Part shown: positions 26,551 through 34,581 of the stretch, in pieces
Position numbering within the stretch: position 1 is the first letter of the stretch
Layout of the letters: every line of letters starts with the position of its first letter
From: a virus
Virus record (IMG/VR): IMGVR_UViG_3300010334_000127
Span: 1-37,463 of that record
Reading direction: 5' to 3' (one strand)
Length of the DNA stretch: 37,463 nt
The notes under the pieces: generated by a model
Database searches by the model: none
What the model was told of the DNA's origin: nothing
Seen by the model: the letters and a program-made list of their open reading frames with translations, nothing else
Made by a program: the position numbers and the translations under genes

Positions 26551-27552
26551 ATGACATACTCCAGCGGCAGCCTGATTCAAGCAACAGATTATAATGGATT
26601 TGTAAGCACCACCTCTGGCGCCAACTTGAATGACATCTGGGGCACAGGTTCTGGGGACAAAGGCTGGGGACAAACTCCACTGGCCACAGTTGCCGCTGGT
26701 ACCGACACAGTCACAGCCACACAATGGGCTGGCTTGGTCAACAACTTGGCCAGCGCCGGCAGTCAGACCAATACTGCAATCACAGCAAGAACTGCACCCA
26801 CTACCGGGCAAACTGTTGGCGTCTTATCTGCACTCAACACTGATATCATCAACTGTACTACCAACCGTGGTAACACACCGGCTCAAAGCGCACGAGTACT
26901 GGCCTGGACTGGTAGTGTATCAAAAACCACAACCACAGGCACAGGCAATGCTGCCTGGAGTATCACATGGACACACACTGTGGATTTTGGGACAGCTAAT
27001 CAGGCCAGATATTTTTGGAACGCAGGCGGCACCGTGGTCATGTACATGAACAAAACATCCACTGGTCTAGACAGCGATCCAGATTGGAACGCATTTGTCC
27101 CCCCTGTGGTTGGACAATTGACCATGGCCGGCAGAGTCAACAGCGCCGCACAGACCATCGCTGGGGTAAGTCAGCCTGGATTTACCAGAACAGGCAGCGG
27201 AGGAACCACCACCATTGCATCAAACACAGGCTGGTACTCGCTCACAGCCGGTGCAGCAGCCAGTCAAATGTTTTTGTGTTATGATACAGCAAGTCCTTAT
27301 ACAGGTGATTATGTACAAGTCATGGCCGCCAAAAATGCTGGATCCACAGCGTTAACTTTTACAACATATTGGGTCAGCACTGCCAGAACAGGTGCTGGAC
27401 AGAACACTCAGATCTCAGGCGGTACAGCTACCTCAAGTCCATACTCGGCTTGGGGCACAGCACCTGCGGTGTTGGTAGGATACTATCCGCCGGCAACTAC
27501 ATACCTAAGCGCCAGTTGGGGCACACCTACTGTCAGTGCCACAGTGGCCTAA
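26551..27552 (+). CDS. Fibre-like virion protein, 333 residues
   Basis: The ATG has AGGG at 26541-26544, 6 nt upstream, and lies 11 nt after the fibre gene stop. The N-terminus (SSGSLIQATDYNGFVSTT, then LNDIWGTGSGDKGWGQ) and the following helical stretch with TATQWAGLVNNLASAG resemble virion proteins found beside tail fibre genes in T4-like marine phages. The rest is beta-rich and Thr/Gly/Ala-rich (ITWTHTVDFGTANQARYFWN, FTRTGSGGTTTIASN). Cysteines are few and there is no membrane segment. It is the last gene before the terminator. A fibre tip, adhesin or decoration protein is plausible, but no binding motif is recognisable. Confidence 0.8.
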   Translation: MTYSSGSLIQATDYNGFVSTTSGANLNDIWGTGSGDKGWGQTPLATVAAGTDTVTATQWAGLVNNLASAGSQTNTAITARTAPTTGQTVGVLSALNTDIINCTTNRGNTPAQSARVLAWTGSVSKTTTTGTGNAAWSITWTHTVDFGTANQARYFWNAGGTVVMYMNKTSTGLDSDPDWNAFVPPVVGQLTMAGRVNSAAQTIAGVSQPGFTRTGSGGTTTIASNTGWYSLTAGAAASQMFLCYDTASPYTGDYVQVMAAKNAGSTALTFTTYWVSTARTGAGQNTQISGGTATSSPYSAWGTAPAVLVGYYPPATTYLSASWGTPTVSATVA

Positions 27553-27566
27553 TTGGCTAACCTGGC

Positions 27567-27595
27567 AGGTAAAAGGTAGACTTTTACCTTTTTTT
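27567..27595 (+). terminator. Strong intrinsic terminator ending the structural block
   Basis: A perfect 9-bp stem (AGGTAAAAG at 27567-27575 pairing with CTTTTACCT at 27581-27589) has a 5-nt loop (GTAGA) and runs into a 7-T tract (27589-27595). It lies 15 nt after the fibre-like gene and separates virion genes from the glycosyltransferase/radical SAM cassette. Confidence 0.88.
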
Positions 27596-27605
27596 CCTGT
27601 ACAAT
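27577..27605 (+). promoter_or_regulatory. Possible sigma70-like promoter for the cassette
   Basis: TACAAT (27600-27605; five of six match TATAAT) lies 17 nt after TAGACT (27577-27582; four of six match TTGACA). The -35 overlaps the terminator stem. The predicted start falls at about the ATG at 27612, which has no Shine-Dalgarno sequence, so a leaderless message would result. This is weak on sequence alone. Confidence 0.3.
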
Positions 27606-27611
27606 AATCTT

Positions 27612-27920
27612 ATGAATACTGATGCACTAGTGGCTCACGCACGAGCCAGATTTGATCACGCTGCTGCCCGACGCACCCTGCGGGAAAAATACGAAGCACG
27701 TATGTTGTTTGCTCATGCAGGTGGCATGTGGCGAGCTGGACCTGATCTGCAATGCACCTTGTTGAGTTGTGCCCAGGACAAGGATGTGATATTATTAGAC
27801 CTGTACGAAACCCCAATTCGTGTCAACGTACCCGAACTGTATGCTCAAGCACACAGCCACTGGCAGGAGCAAATGAATGCCTGGTTGATAGAATACCAAA
27901 AATTAAATCAAAACAGATGA
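27612..27920 (+). CDS. Small conserved-looking protein, 102 residues
   Basis: Function not recognised. The first half is a basic helix (LVAHARARFDHAAARRTLREKYEARMLFAHAG has this character), followed by MWRAGPDLQCTLL, a strand-like VILLDLYETPIRVN, and a final helix with HWQEQMNAWLIEYQ. I recall similar small proteins beside tail fibre genes in marine T4-like phages, without a known role. It is the first gene after the terminator; there is no Shine-Dalgarno sequence before its ATG, while a weak -10-like box lies 6 nt upstream. Its TGA overlaps the next ATG (ATGA), so it is coupled to the first glycosyltransferase-like gene. Confidence 0.78.
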   Translation: MNTDALVAHARARFDHAAARRTLREKYEARMLFAHAGGMWRAGPDLQCTLLSCAQDKDVILLDLYETPIRVNVPELYAQAHSHWQEQMNAWLIEYQKLNQNR

Positions 27921-28720
27921 CCACAGGCGCACTAATATTTGCTTTCAACAACGAACAAACAGATTACATACGCATGGCCTCTTGGTCAGCTCGCAATATA
28001 AAACGGCATTTGAAAATACCAACCGCGGTGGTTACCAATGATCCGGACCGTGCAAAAAAATATCGATTTGATCAGATCATAGTGGCTGAATCAGAGTCAG
28101 GTGGCACAAGATATTTTGATGATTATGCTGATTCAGTGACCTGGCACAATGCCAACAGAACAGATGCGTATACACTATCTCCTTGGGACAGAACCCTGGT
28201 ACTAGACGCAGACTATGTGGTAGCCAGCAATCGACTGAAAATTCTATTAGATTGCAATCAAGATTTTTTGGCACACAAACTAGCGTATGATATTGTGCAC
28301 CAAGACAATTTTGCAGAACTAAACAATTTTGGAAATTACAGCATGCCCATGAGTTGGGCCACTGTGATGATGTTTCGCAAGAGCCAGCATGCACAATTGA
28401 TATTTGAAGCCATGCGCATGATCAAAAACAACTGGAAACACTACACAGATTTATATCAGATTCGTACTGCCACCTACAGAAATGATTATGCACTGGGCAT
28501 GGCACTGGGCATCATGAGTGGACAAACATTTGATTATCCGATCATACCCTGGGATCTGGCCAGCGTCACGCCCGAACATGCAGTCACCTGCATTGGCCTG
28601 GATCACTATCGTGTGGACTATGCAGACCAAGAACAACGCCCAAAATGGATTACCATAAAAAATCAAGACTTCCATGCCATGGGCAAACGACATCTGGAGA
28701 ATATAATTGAAACCCGTTGA
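27917..28720 (+). CDS. Glycosyltransferase-like protein (GT-A type, DxD motif)
   Basis: This 267-residue protein starts at the ATG overlapping the previous stop; the frame is open further upstream, but that part only shadows the preceding gene. The N-terminus has the GT-A look (GALIFAFNNEQTDYIRMASW, SARNIKRHLKIPTAVVTNDP). A DxD-type motif follows a typical strand (WDRTLVLDADYVVAS, about residues 92-106); DxD binds the metal and nucleotide-sugar phosphate in such enzymes. Later aromatic motifs (YSMPMSWATVMMFRKS) and the conserved-looking NDYALGMALGIMSG suit an acceptor side. The donor and acceptor sugars are unknown. It opens a run of glycosyltransferase-like and radical SAM genes. No membrane segment is visible, so it is probably cytoplasmic. 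Confidence 0.8.
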   Translation: MTTGALIFAFNNEQTDYIRMASWSARNIKRHLKIPTAVVTNDPDRAKKYRFDQIIVAESESGGTRYFDDYADSVTWHNANRTDAYTLSPWDRTLVLDADYVVASNRLKILLDCNQDFLAHKLAYDIVHQDNFAELNNFGNYSMPMSWATVMMFRKSQHAQLIFEAMRMIKNNWKHYTDLYQIRTATYRNDYALGMALGIMSGQTFDYPIIPWDLASVTPEHAVTCIGLDHYRVDYADQEQRPKWITIKNQDFHAMGKRHLENIIETR

Positions 28721-29492
28721 AGAACAAGGCTACTTGATAGTGGCGTCGAACACAGCAGACACAAACTATGTGAATTGTAGTGAGACCTTGGCCAAAACAA
28801 TCAAGTACTGGCATCCAGCAGCAAAGATCTGTTTGCTGACCAACCAGCAGGTGAGCACAGGGCCGCTGTTTGACTATGTACATGAATTCCCGTTTGCATT
28901 CAACAATGACAATCCTTATGCCAACGACTGGCAAGTGTTCCATGCCACACCATTCAGAGAAACTATCAAACTGGAATCAGACATGTTGATTACCAGTCCC
29001 ATTGATCATTGGTGGACTATGTTGCGACATCGAGACATTGTGGTCAGCACAGGCTGCAGGGACTGGCAGGATCGGCGTGCTCGATCAAGACATTATCGCC
29101 AGGTGTTTGATGCCAACAATTTGCCCGATGTCTATAACGCTATCACATACTGGCGACTATCAACTGCTGCGCAACAGTTTTTTAACACAGTGCATGATAT
29201 ATTTGAAAACTGGGATCGATTCAAGACAATGTTAAAATATCCAGAAGATACGCCCAGCACAGATGTGGTATATGCCATGGCTGCAATTGTTGCAGGACCA
29301 GAACATTGTACCATGCCGTTTGCTTCGTATCCTACTATTGTGCATATGAAACGTCATATCATTGCAAGCCAACGAGAAAATTGGTCAGAAGAATTGTTAT
29401 GGGAATACAACAATTACCTGCTGCGGGTAAACACACATGTACAACATGGTGCTGTGCATTACAATGTCAAGGATTGGCCAAGTGGACGCTGA
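28707..29492 (+). CDS. Glycosyltransferase-like protein with TTG start
   Basis: The best start is TTG at 28707, because GGAGA (28696-28700) lies 6 nt upstream and no ATG fits. This gives 261 residues and a 14-bp overlap with the previous gene. The fold pattern is GT-A-like: YLIVASNTADTNYVNCSETL at the N-terminus, then ICLLTNQQV, and an acidic motif after a strand (IKLESDMLITSPIDHWW) where the DxD would be. E-S-D in place of D-x-D still offers acidic metal ligands. Later parts (NAITYWRLSTAAQQFF, YAMAAIVAG) parallel the neighbouring enzyme's FNNEQ-type partner, suggesting a distant paralogue. Substrates are unknown. Confidence 0.72.
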   Translation: MKPVEEQGYLIVASNTADTNYVNCSETLAKTIKYWHPAAKICLLTNQQVSTGPLFDYVHEFPFAFNNDNPYANDWQVFHATPFRETIKLESDMLITSPIDHWWTMLRHRDIVVSTGCRDWQDRRARSRHYRQVFDANNLPDVYNAITYWRLSTAAQQFFNTVHDIFENWDRFKTMLKYPEDTPSTDVVYAMAAIVAGPEHCTMPFASYPTIVHMKRHIIASQRENWSEELLWEYNNYLLRVNTHVQHGAVHYNVKDWPSGR

Positions 29493-29814
29493 TGAGTTTT
29501 GGTCAATCCTGCACAACATGCCTGCGCCCCAGCCGGTGTTGTTTCGATTGTATTACGATCAAAATGGTAAACCAATTCAGTACAGCCACCAAGACTTGCC
29601 AGGTACATACATCGACGTTGATCCAAAGGACTTTGGCAGCATGAATGTGCAGGTGCAAGATGGCCGATTGATTCGGCTTGCAAACAAAACAACAACCAAG
29701 AAACTGGTACCCGGCGACGCCGGCACGCCGTGTCATCCTGACAATGTGGCCATAGTGGTCTCGGAGTCTGAACCACATCAACGATGGAAATTAAAAACTT
29801 ATGAAACAGATTGA
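29482..29814 (+). CDS. Small unknown protein between glycosyltransferase genes
   Basis: The frame is open from an ATG at 29437, but most of that overlaps the previous gene. I prefer GTG at 29482, giving 110 residues, because AAGGA (29469-29473) lies 8 nt upstream and the overlap is then only 11 bp; ATG 29464 (116 residues) is the alternative. The protein reads VDADEFWSILHNMPAPQPV, FRLYYDQNGKPIQY, DLPGTYIDVDPKDF and ends NVAIVVSESEPHQRWKL. It looks like a compact alpha/beta or beta-sandwich protein. The segment GTPCHPDNVAIVV carries the only cysteine. No known family is claimed. Overlaps on both sides show it is an integral part of the cassette. Confidence 0.7.
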   Translation: MDADEFWSILHNMPAPQPVLFRLYYDQNGKPIQYSHQDLPGTYIDVDPKDFGSMNVQVQDGRLIRLANKTTTKKLVPGDAGTPCHPDNVAIVVSESEPHQRWKLKTYETD

Positions 29815-30724
29815 CATAGCAGACCTAGACTGCATCTTTTTGACCTATGATGAACCACAACGTGAAGAGTTTTGGGTCAAAGTTAAAAACATGGTACCTT
29901 GGGCTGTGCGTGTGGACGGAGTAAAAGGATCTGATGCTGCACACAAGGCCGCTGCTGCTGCCAGCACTACCGAACGCTTTGTTCTAATTGATGGCGATAA
30001 CATGCCTGACCCTGAGTTCTTCAACAAGACTCTGGTCTACTCTACTGAACAGCACGAACAGGCAGTTTATCGTTGGCGAGCAAGAAATCACATCAATGGA
30101 CTCATGTATGGCAACGGTGGCTTGAGCTCTTGGACTCGCACATTCGCTGACCGCATGCGCACACACGAAGCCACCGACGGTCGAACAGAAACACAAGTGG
30201 AGTTTTGTTTTGATCCCTTGTATTGGCCCATGTACGATTGTTACTCAAATACCTATCCCAACGGATCCCCCTTTCACGCCTGGCGTGCTGGATTCCGCGA
30301 AGGTGTCAAAATGTGCCTGCAACGTGGTGCCAAACCCACTGTGGCCGAATTCAAAAATCAAGTGTTGCGCAACCTAGATCACATGACCATATGGCACAAC
30401 GTGGGTGCAGATGCAGAACACGGTGAGTGGGCCATTGCTGGTTCCAGGCAAGGCACCTACATGACCATGCTTACAAATTGGGATCACACTCTGGTCCAGG
30501 ATTTCAATGCCTTGGCCGAATTATGGCTAACAGTGAAAGATTCCCAACCGCGCATGCTGAGCAATCAACTGGGTCCTGAACTGGGTCAACAGTTGGACCT
30601 GCCTGTGGCCATATTGGAATCAGAACAAAGTGCTTTTTTTAAATATCACTATCGTTCAAACTGGCACAATCGTGGTGTCATGATCCGAGAAATAGACGTT
30701 ATTAGACAACAAGAAGGCTGGTAA
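29801..30724 (+). CDS. Glycosyltransferase-like protein with DGDN motif
   Basis: This 307-residue protein overlaps the previous gene by 14 bp. A beta-alpha start (DCIFLTYDEPQREEFW) leads to the motif FVLIDGDNMPDPEFFN (residues ~66-81), in which D-G-D after a hydrophobic strand is a GT-A style metal/nucleotide site. The middle has RWRARNHINGLMYGNGGLSSW and a Tyr/Trp-rich block (FDPLYWPMYDCYSNTYPNG) that could bind sugars. The region around HAWRAGFREGVKMCLQRG is helical. It differs clearly from the two preceding glycosyltransferase-like proteins, so it is a separate subfamily. It could also be a nucleotidyltransferase-like enzyme; the donor is unknown. No signal peptide. Confidence 0.75.
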   Translation: MKQIDIADLDCIFLTYDEPQREEFWVKVKNMVPWAVRVDGVKGSDAAHKAAAAASTTERFVLIDGDNMPDPEFFNKTLVYSTEQHEQAVYRWRARNHINGLMYGNGGLSSWTRTFADRMRTHEATDGRTETQVEFCFDPLYWPMYDCYSNTYPNGSPFHAWRAGFREGVKMCLQRGAKPTVAEFKNQVLRNLDHMTIWHNVGADAEHGEWAIAGSRQGTYMTMLTNWDHTLVQDFNALAELWLTVKDSQPRMLSNQLGPELGQQLDLPVAILESEQSAFFKYHYRSNWHNRGVMIREIDVIRQQEGW

Positions 30725-30753
30725 AAGTAGTAATTAACAAGCCAGACCCTCCA

Positions 30754-32139
30754 ATGACAGATTCAAATAAAAGTAAATTCCTTTCGTCGGCTGAACAAAT
30801 GAAACAGGACCTGGGTCCTGCACTGTGTTTGGCCAAGTGGAAACAGGTCAGCTTACATCTGACCACAGGACTCAACAACTCTTGCTATCATCCGCCCTTG
30901 CACATGATAGACCCTGAAGCAATCAAAACCAACCCTGCTGCTCTACACAATACTTGGCACAAAAAAGCACAGCGAAAAATAATGCTTCAGCAGGAGCGTC
31001 CCACTGAATGTTCCTACTGCTGGAACATGGAAGACCAAGGCAAGCTGAGTGACCGACACTATCGTTCGGGCGAACCCTGGGCCGCAGTGGATTTTGAAAA
31101 GATAAAGAACTCAACCGGAGATGAAGATGATATTATCCCTAGTTACGTGGAAGTTAATTTTAATCATGCTTGCAATCTGCGGTGTAGTTATTGCAGCCCT
31201 CAGTTTAGTAGTTCATGGGCAGATGAAGTGTCTAGACTTGGTGCATATCCTACCTTGGTGCCTCATAATGCTCCTGAGCATTTTACTGGGAGCCGTCGCC
31301 CTATACCTGTCCGCGAGCATAATCCCTATGTAGAAGCATTTTGGTCATGGTGGCCCACGCTGTACCCCGAACTGGTACACTTTCGCATGACTGGTGGCGA
31401 GCCCTTGATGGATCGTAACACCTATCGAGTGTTTGATTATGTGTTGGCCAATCCCAGTCCTCGGTTGCATTTAAATGTAACATCAAACTTCAGTGTAGAA
31501 GATGAACTGTTTGAAAAGTATTTGAACTATGTCAAACAGTTGTGTACACCCAACATAGAACACTTTATGCAGTATGTTAGCTTGGATTCAGGGCGCGGCC
31601 CACAAGCCGAATACATTAGACACGGTATGAATGCTGACCGTGTGGTACGCAATGTAAATCGTTATCTAAGTGAAGTTCCCAATCGGAACAGTCTTACATT
31701 CATTATTACCATGAACAATCTCAGCGTCACAGGCTTTCGTGACTACATGGAATGGATTTTGCACCTGCGCCGCACACACAGCCATACCTATCAACGTGTG
31801 TGGTTTGATACTCCTGTACTACGAGAACCTGCTTGGCAAAGTCTACAAACCCTGCCCGAAAGTTATGCGCAACAACTAGAACAAGCACGTGATTACATGC
31901 TGGAGAATCTGACCACTGAAGCCAATCCCTTGCACGGATTCAAAGACTACGAAGTACAACGCCTGGAGCGTGACATTGCCTGGATGCGTAGTGCTCAAAC
32001 ACAGGATCATTCGGTTACCCGAGCAGACTTTTATCGTTTCTTTGCAGAACATGACCGCAGACGCGGTACCAACTTCTTGGAAACTTTCCCAGAAATGAAA
32101 AGCTGGTGGGCAGAATGTGAATATCATGCCAAACAATAA
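30754..32139 (+). CDS. Radical SAM protein with N-terminal twitch-like domain (copy 1)
   Basis: This 461-residue protein has CNLRCSYC (C140, C144, C147), the CX3CX2C site for the SAM-cleaving [4Fe-4S] cluster, and GGEP at residues 214-217, which binds SAM. An EYIRHG motif follows around residue 290. Cysteines before the barrel (C25; C44 in SCYHPP; C86 and C89 in CSYCW) suggest an auxiliary iron-sulphur cluster in an N-terminal twitch-type domain, as in the phage family annotated as N-terminal twitch radical SAM proteins. The C-terminus has DRRRGTNFLETFPEMKSWW. No clear Shine-Dalgarno sequence precedes ATG 30754; ATG 30799 is possible but would leave less N-terminus. It is a paralogue of the gene at 33250. 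Substrate unknown. Confidence 0.9.
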   Translation: MTDSNKSKFLSSAEQMKQDLGPALCLAKWKQVSLHLTTGLNNSCYHPPLHMIDPEAIKTNPAALHNTWHKKAQRKIMLQQERPTECSYCWNMEDQGKLSDRHYRSGEPWAAVDFEKIKNSTGDEDDIIPSYVEVNFNHACNLRCSYCSPQFSSSWADEVSRLGAYPTLVPHNAPEHFTGSRRPIPVREHNPYVEAFWSWWPTLYPELVHFRMTGGEPLMDRNTYRVFDYVLANPSPRLHLNVTSNFSVEDELFEKYLNYVKQLCTPNIEHFMQYVSLDSGRGPQAEYIRHGMNADRVVRNVNRYLSEVPNRNSLTFIITMNNLSVTGFRDYMEWILHLRRTHSHTYQRVWFDTPVLREPAWQSLQTLPESYAQQLEQARDYMLENLTTEANPLHGFKDYEVQRLERDIAWMRSAQTQDHSVTRADFYRFFAEHDRRRGTNFLETFPEMKSWWAECEYHAKQ

Positions 32140-33262
32140 ATTGATACTGGATGCTTCTTGTGAAACACACCAGTACATACATCAACACGCAACAGATTTC
32201 TTTCACGATTTTGCAAGTCACGACATTGATACAGATGCTGTGTATGTGATCGGACGAATACAATTTGCCAACAACAAAGTCAAAATTAGAGAACTGATAG
32301 AGAATCACAATCTACGAGTGGTGTTTTGCAATCCGTTTGAAGGTTCTGAAACATTGAGAATGCAGATGCTGGCACACGGATTTGAAGACCTGGTGCTGGC
32401 CAAAAAACTGCTGATAGTCAGTGGAGGAGATCTAGAGCCTGGTTGGACCTACATGCTTTATGATTTTTTCCTGCCCAAGATTCACGACTTTGACGAAAAC
32501 CAACAGGCCTGTGCCAGAGCTGAAGAAATATATTCAAACACTGCCAAACCCTACAAGTTTCTGTTTCTAAACGGACGCGGACGCAGTCACAGAAAATGGA
32601 TGACCGAATACCTTGGACACAATCAACTGCTAGACTCGGCTGTTTGGTCCTGGCTGGATCCCAGCAGTAGAATGGCCCGCGGATTACACTTGATGGTAGA
32701 CGGCCACAATCTCATGGCCCGTGAGCGGGATCTAAAGTTCCTGGCGCCAATGTACGAAATACCAAGATACCATAAAAATTTAAATGTACCACCTGGCACA
32801 GTATTTGCCAAATACGAACTGTTTGATCGAGAATGGGGAGAAATATATATCAATGCCAACTGCTATATAGATACCTATTTCAGTGTGGTCACCGAAACGG
32901 TGTTTGAATATCCTCACAGTTTTAGAACAGAAAAAATATGGAAACCCATTGCCATGGCTCATCCTTGGATAACTGTGGCCAACCGTGGGTTTTATCGAGA
33001 CATGCACAATCTGGGATTCCAAACATTTGGACACATAATTGACGAAACATTTGATCTGATTGACAACAACCAGGATCGAATCGAGCGTGTGGGTGCTGTG
33101 ATAAAAGATTTGTGCCAGCAAGACCTTGCAAAATTTCTCAATGAGTGTTATACTGTATGTAAATATAATCAGCAACATCTTCTGTCTATCCGCGAACCTG
33201 TAAAAAATGCATTTGCTGATAGATTTCTAACCTTTCTTAAAAACAATCAATGGATGACTTGA
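32117..33262 (+). CDS. Glycosyltransferase-like protein (GT10/exostosin-like C-terminus)
   Basis: This 381-residue protein starts at GTG 32117, preceded by GGTGGG (32105-32110) at 6 nt; ATG 32126 is an alternative. The middle has KPYKFLFLNGRGRSHRKWM, a basic motif common in GT-B-like sugar transferases. The C-terminal third has FRTEKIWKPIAMAHPWITV followed by LGFQTFGHIIDETFDLI; the TEK-x-W...P pattern is characteristic of the nucleotide-sugar site in fucosyltransferase-like (GT10) and related enzymes. It overlaps both neighbouring radical SAM genes (23 and 13 bp). The incomplete protein at the right edge has a related motif (KFFLLLMNQKRDNRDQLL). The sugar is unknown; fucose is not implied by the motif alone. 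Confidence 0.78.
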   Translation: MNIMPNNKLILDASCETHQYIHQHATDFFHDFASHDIDTDAVYVIGRIQFANNKVKIRELIENHNLRVVFCNPFEGSETLRMQMLAHGFEDLVLAKKLLIVSGGDLEPGWTYMLYDFFLPKIHDFDENQQACARAEEIYSNTAKPYKFLFLNGRGRSHRKWMTEYLGHNQLLDSAVWSWLDPSSRMARGLHLMVDGHNLMARERDLKFLAPMYEIPRYHKNLNVPPGTVFAKYELFDREWGEIYINANCYIDTYFSVVTETVFEYPHSFRTEKIWKPIAMAHPWITVANRGFYRDMHNLGFQTFGHIIDETFDLIDNNQDRIERVGAVIKDLCQQDLAKFLNECYTVCKYNQQHLLSIREPVKNAFADRFLTFLKNNQWMT

Positions 33263-34581
33263 CCTTCAAACACACAATATTAGACACCAAGTCAGCAAGT
33301 TTTTGTGCAGCAAAATGGTACAACGCTACCATCTGGCTGGGTTCAGGCATGACCACGTCGTGTCACCACCCGCCGGCCCATTTGGTGGACATTGATAAAG
33401 TCCGGTCCAACCCTAGGCTGTTGCACAATACTGATCAAAAGAAAGAAGATCGCAGAAAAATGATTGCGGGCGAACGCCCAGCTGGTTGTGAATACTGCTG
33501 GAAAATTGAAGACATGGGACGTGATGCTGTATCAGACCGTGTGTACAAATCACGAATATTTCCTATAAAGGCACTAGATGAAGCATACCAAACTCCGTAT
33601 ACCGAAGACGTCAATCTTCGCACTCTTGAAATCGCATTTGACCGTACTTGCCAATTTGCTTGTAGTTATTGTAACCCTGCTTTCAGTAGCACATGGGTTA
33701 ACGATATCAAACGAAACGGTCCATATGTCGATTTGGTGTCAGATGGGCGTAATCACTTTACTCACACTCACGATAGTGCTCAACTATACAAGTTTGGTGA
33801 AGTTAACCCGTATGTTGAAGCGTTCTTTGACTGGTGGGAAAGTGACCTACATAGCACACTCCAAGAACTAAGAATTACCGGTGGTGAACCGCTCATGTCA
33901 GGCTATACTTGGAAACTGATTGATTGGTTTAAAACAAATCAAGGCAAGAGCAAGACCAAATTGGCCATTAATTCTAATCTTGGAACTGAAGTGGACATTG
34001 ATAGATTGTTGACCAGCATCGATGGCATGAACATAGACCTGTACACGTCAAATGAAGCGGTCAGTCTGCAAGCAGAGTACATACGTGATGGCCTGATCTG
34101 GGACGACTGGGCCAACAATGTAGAACGTTTGCTTGATAGCAACAAGTTCCGTGGCATACATGTGATGTGTACTGTCAACGCATTGTGTTTGGATAGTTTA
34201 GATAGTCTATTGGATTGCATATTGAACTGGAAACTGGAATATGGCAAACAAGCCATCAGCTTCACCTTGAACATTTTGCGTTTCCCTAGTTTTCAAAGCC
34301 CGTTGATACTGCCTGCAGAATTAAAAACACACTATAAAAAAGTGTTAGAAACTTGGCTGGCACAAAATGGCAGCAATAGATTTTTACACGAGCATGAAAT
34401 AAACCATTTGCAAAGATTAATTGATTATCTAGATGTGGTCAAAACTCCACATTCAGAAGCATTTGAGCAGCCCAAATTGTTGAATGACTTCAAACAGTTT
34501 TATACACAATATGACCAACGCCGCGGTAAAGATTTTGGTCATGCGTTTCCCAATTTAAAAGCATGGTACGATTCACTGTAA
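33250..34581 (+). CDS. Radical SAM protein with N-terminal twitch-like domain (copy 2)
   Basis: This 443-residue protein is a paralogue of the gene at 30754. The SAM cluster site is CQFACSYC (C134, C138, C141) and GGEP is at 211-214. N-terminal cysteines are C19, C38 (SCHHPP) and C80/C83 (CEYCW), in the same layout as copy 1. Shared blocks include AKW near residue 21, the SC-x-HPP motif, GERPxxCxYCWxxED, SDR-x-Y, EYIRDG and the final DQRRGKDFGHAFPNLKAWY. The ATG overlaps the preceding glycosyltransferase gene by 13 bp and has no Shine-Dalgarno sequence, so it probably depends on translational coupling. Substrate unknown; sequence divergence from copy 1 in the middle suggests different substrates or a heteromeric pair. 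Confidence 0.9.
   Translation: MDDLTFKHTILDTKSASFCAAKWYNATIWLGSGMTTSCHHPPAHLVDIDKVRSNPRLLHNTDQKKEDRRKMIAGERPAGCEYCWKIEDMGRDAVSDRVYKSRIFPIKALDEAYQTPYTEDVNLRTLEIAFDRTCQFACSYCNPAFSSTWVNDIKRNGPYVDLVSDGRNHFTHTHDSAQLYKFGEVNPYVEAFFDWWESDLHSTLQELRITGGEPLMSGYTWKLIDWFKTNQGKSKTKLAINSNLGTEVDIDRLLTSIDGMNIDLYTSNEAVSLQAEYIRDGLIWDDWANNVERLLDSNKFRGIHVMCTVNALCLDSLDSLLDCILNWKLEYGKQAISFTLNILRFPSFQSPLILPAELKTHYKKVLETWLAQNGSNRFLHEHEINHLQRLIDYLDVVKTPHSEAFEQPKLLNDFKQFYTQYDQRRGKDFGHAFPNLKAWYDSL

Noticed and set aside
27752-27916. Longer N-terminus for the first glycosyltransferase-like protein
   Set aside because: These 55 codons lie wholly inside the 102-residue gene in another frame and read as shadow sequence; the ATGA overlap at 27917 gives a protein with a normal GT-A start.
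30741-30752. CCAGACCCTCC before the first radical SAM gene as a ribosome site
   Set aside because: It is pyrimidine-rich, the complement of a Shine-Dalgarno sequence, so it cannot pair with 16S rRNA in the needed way.
33157-33168. GTAAATATAATC as an internal late promoter
   Set aside because: It is an imperfect match within a coding region, about 85 nt before the next gene, in an A/T-rich stretch; chance is more likely.
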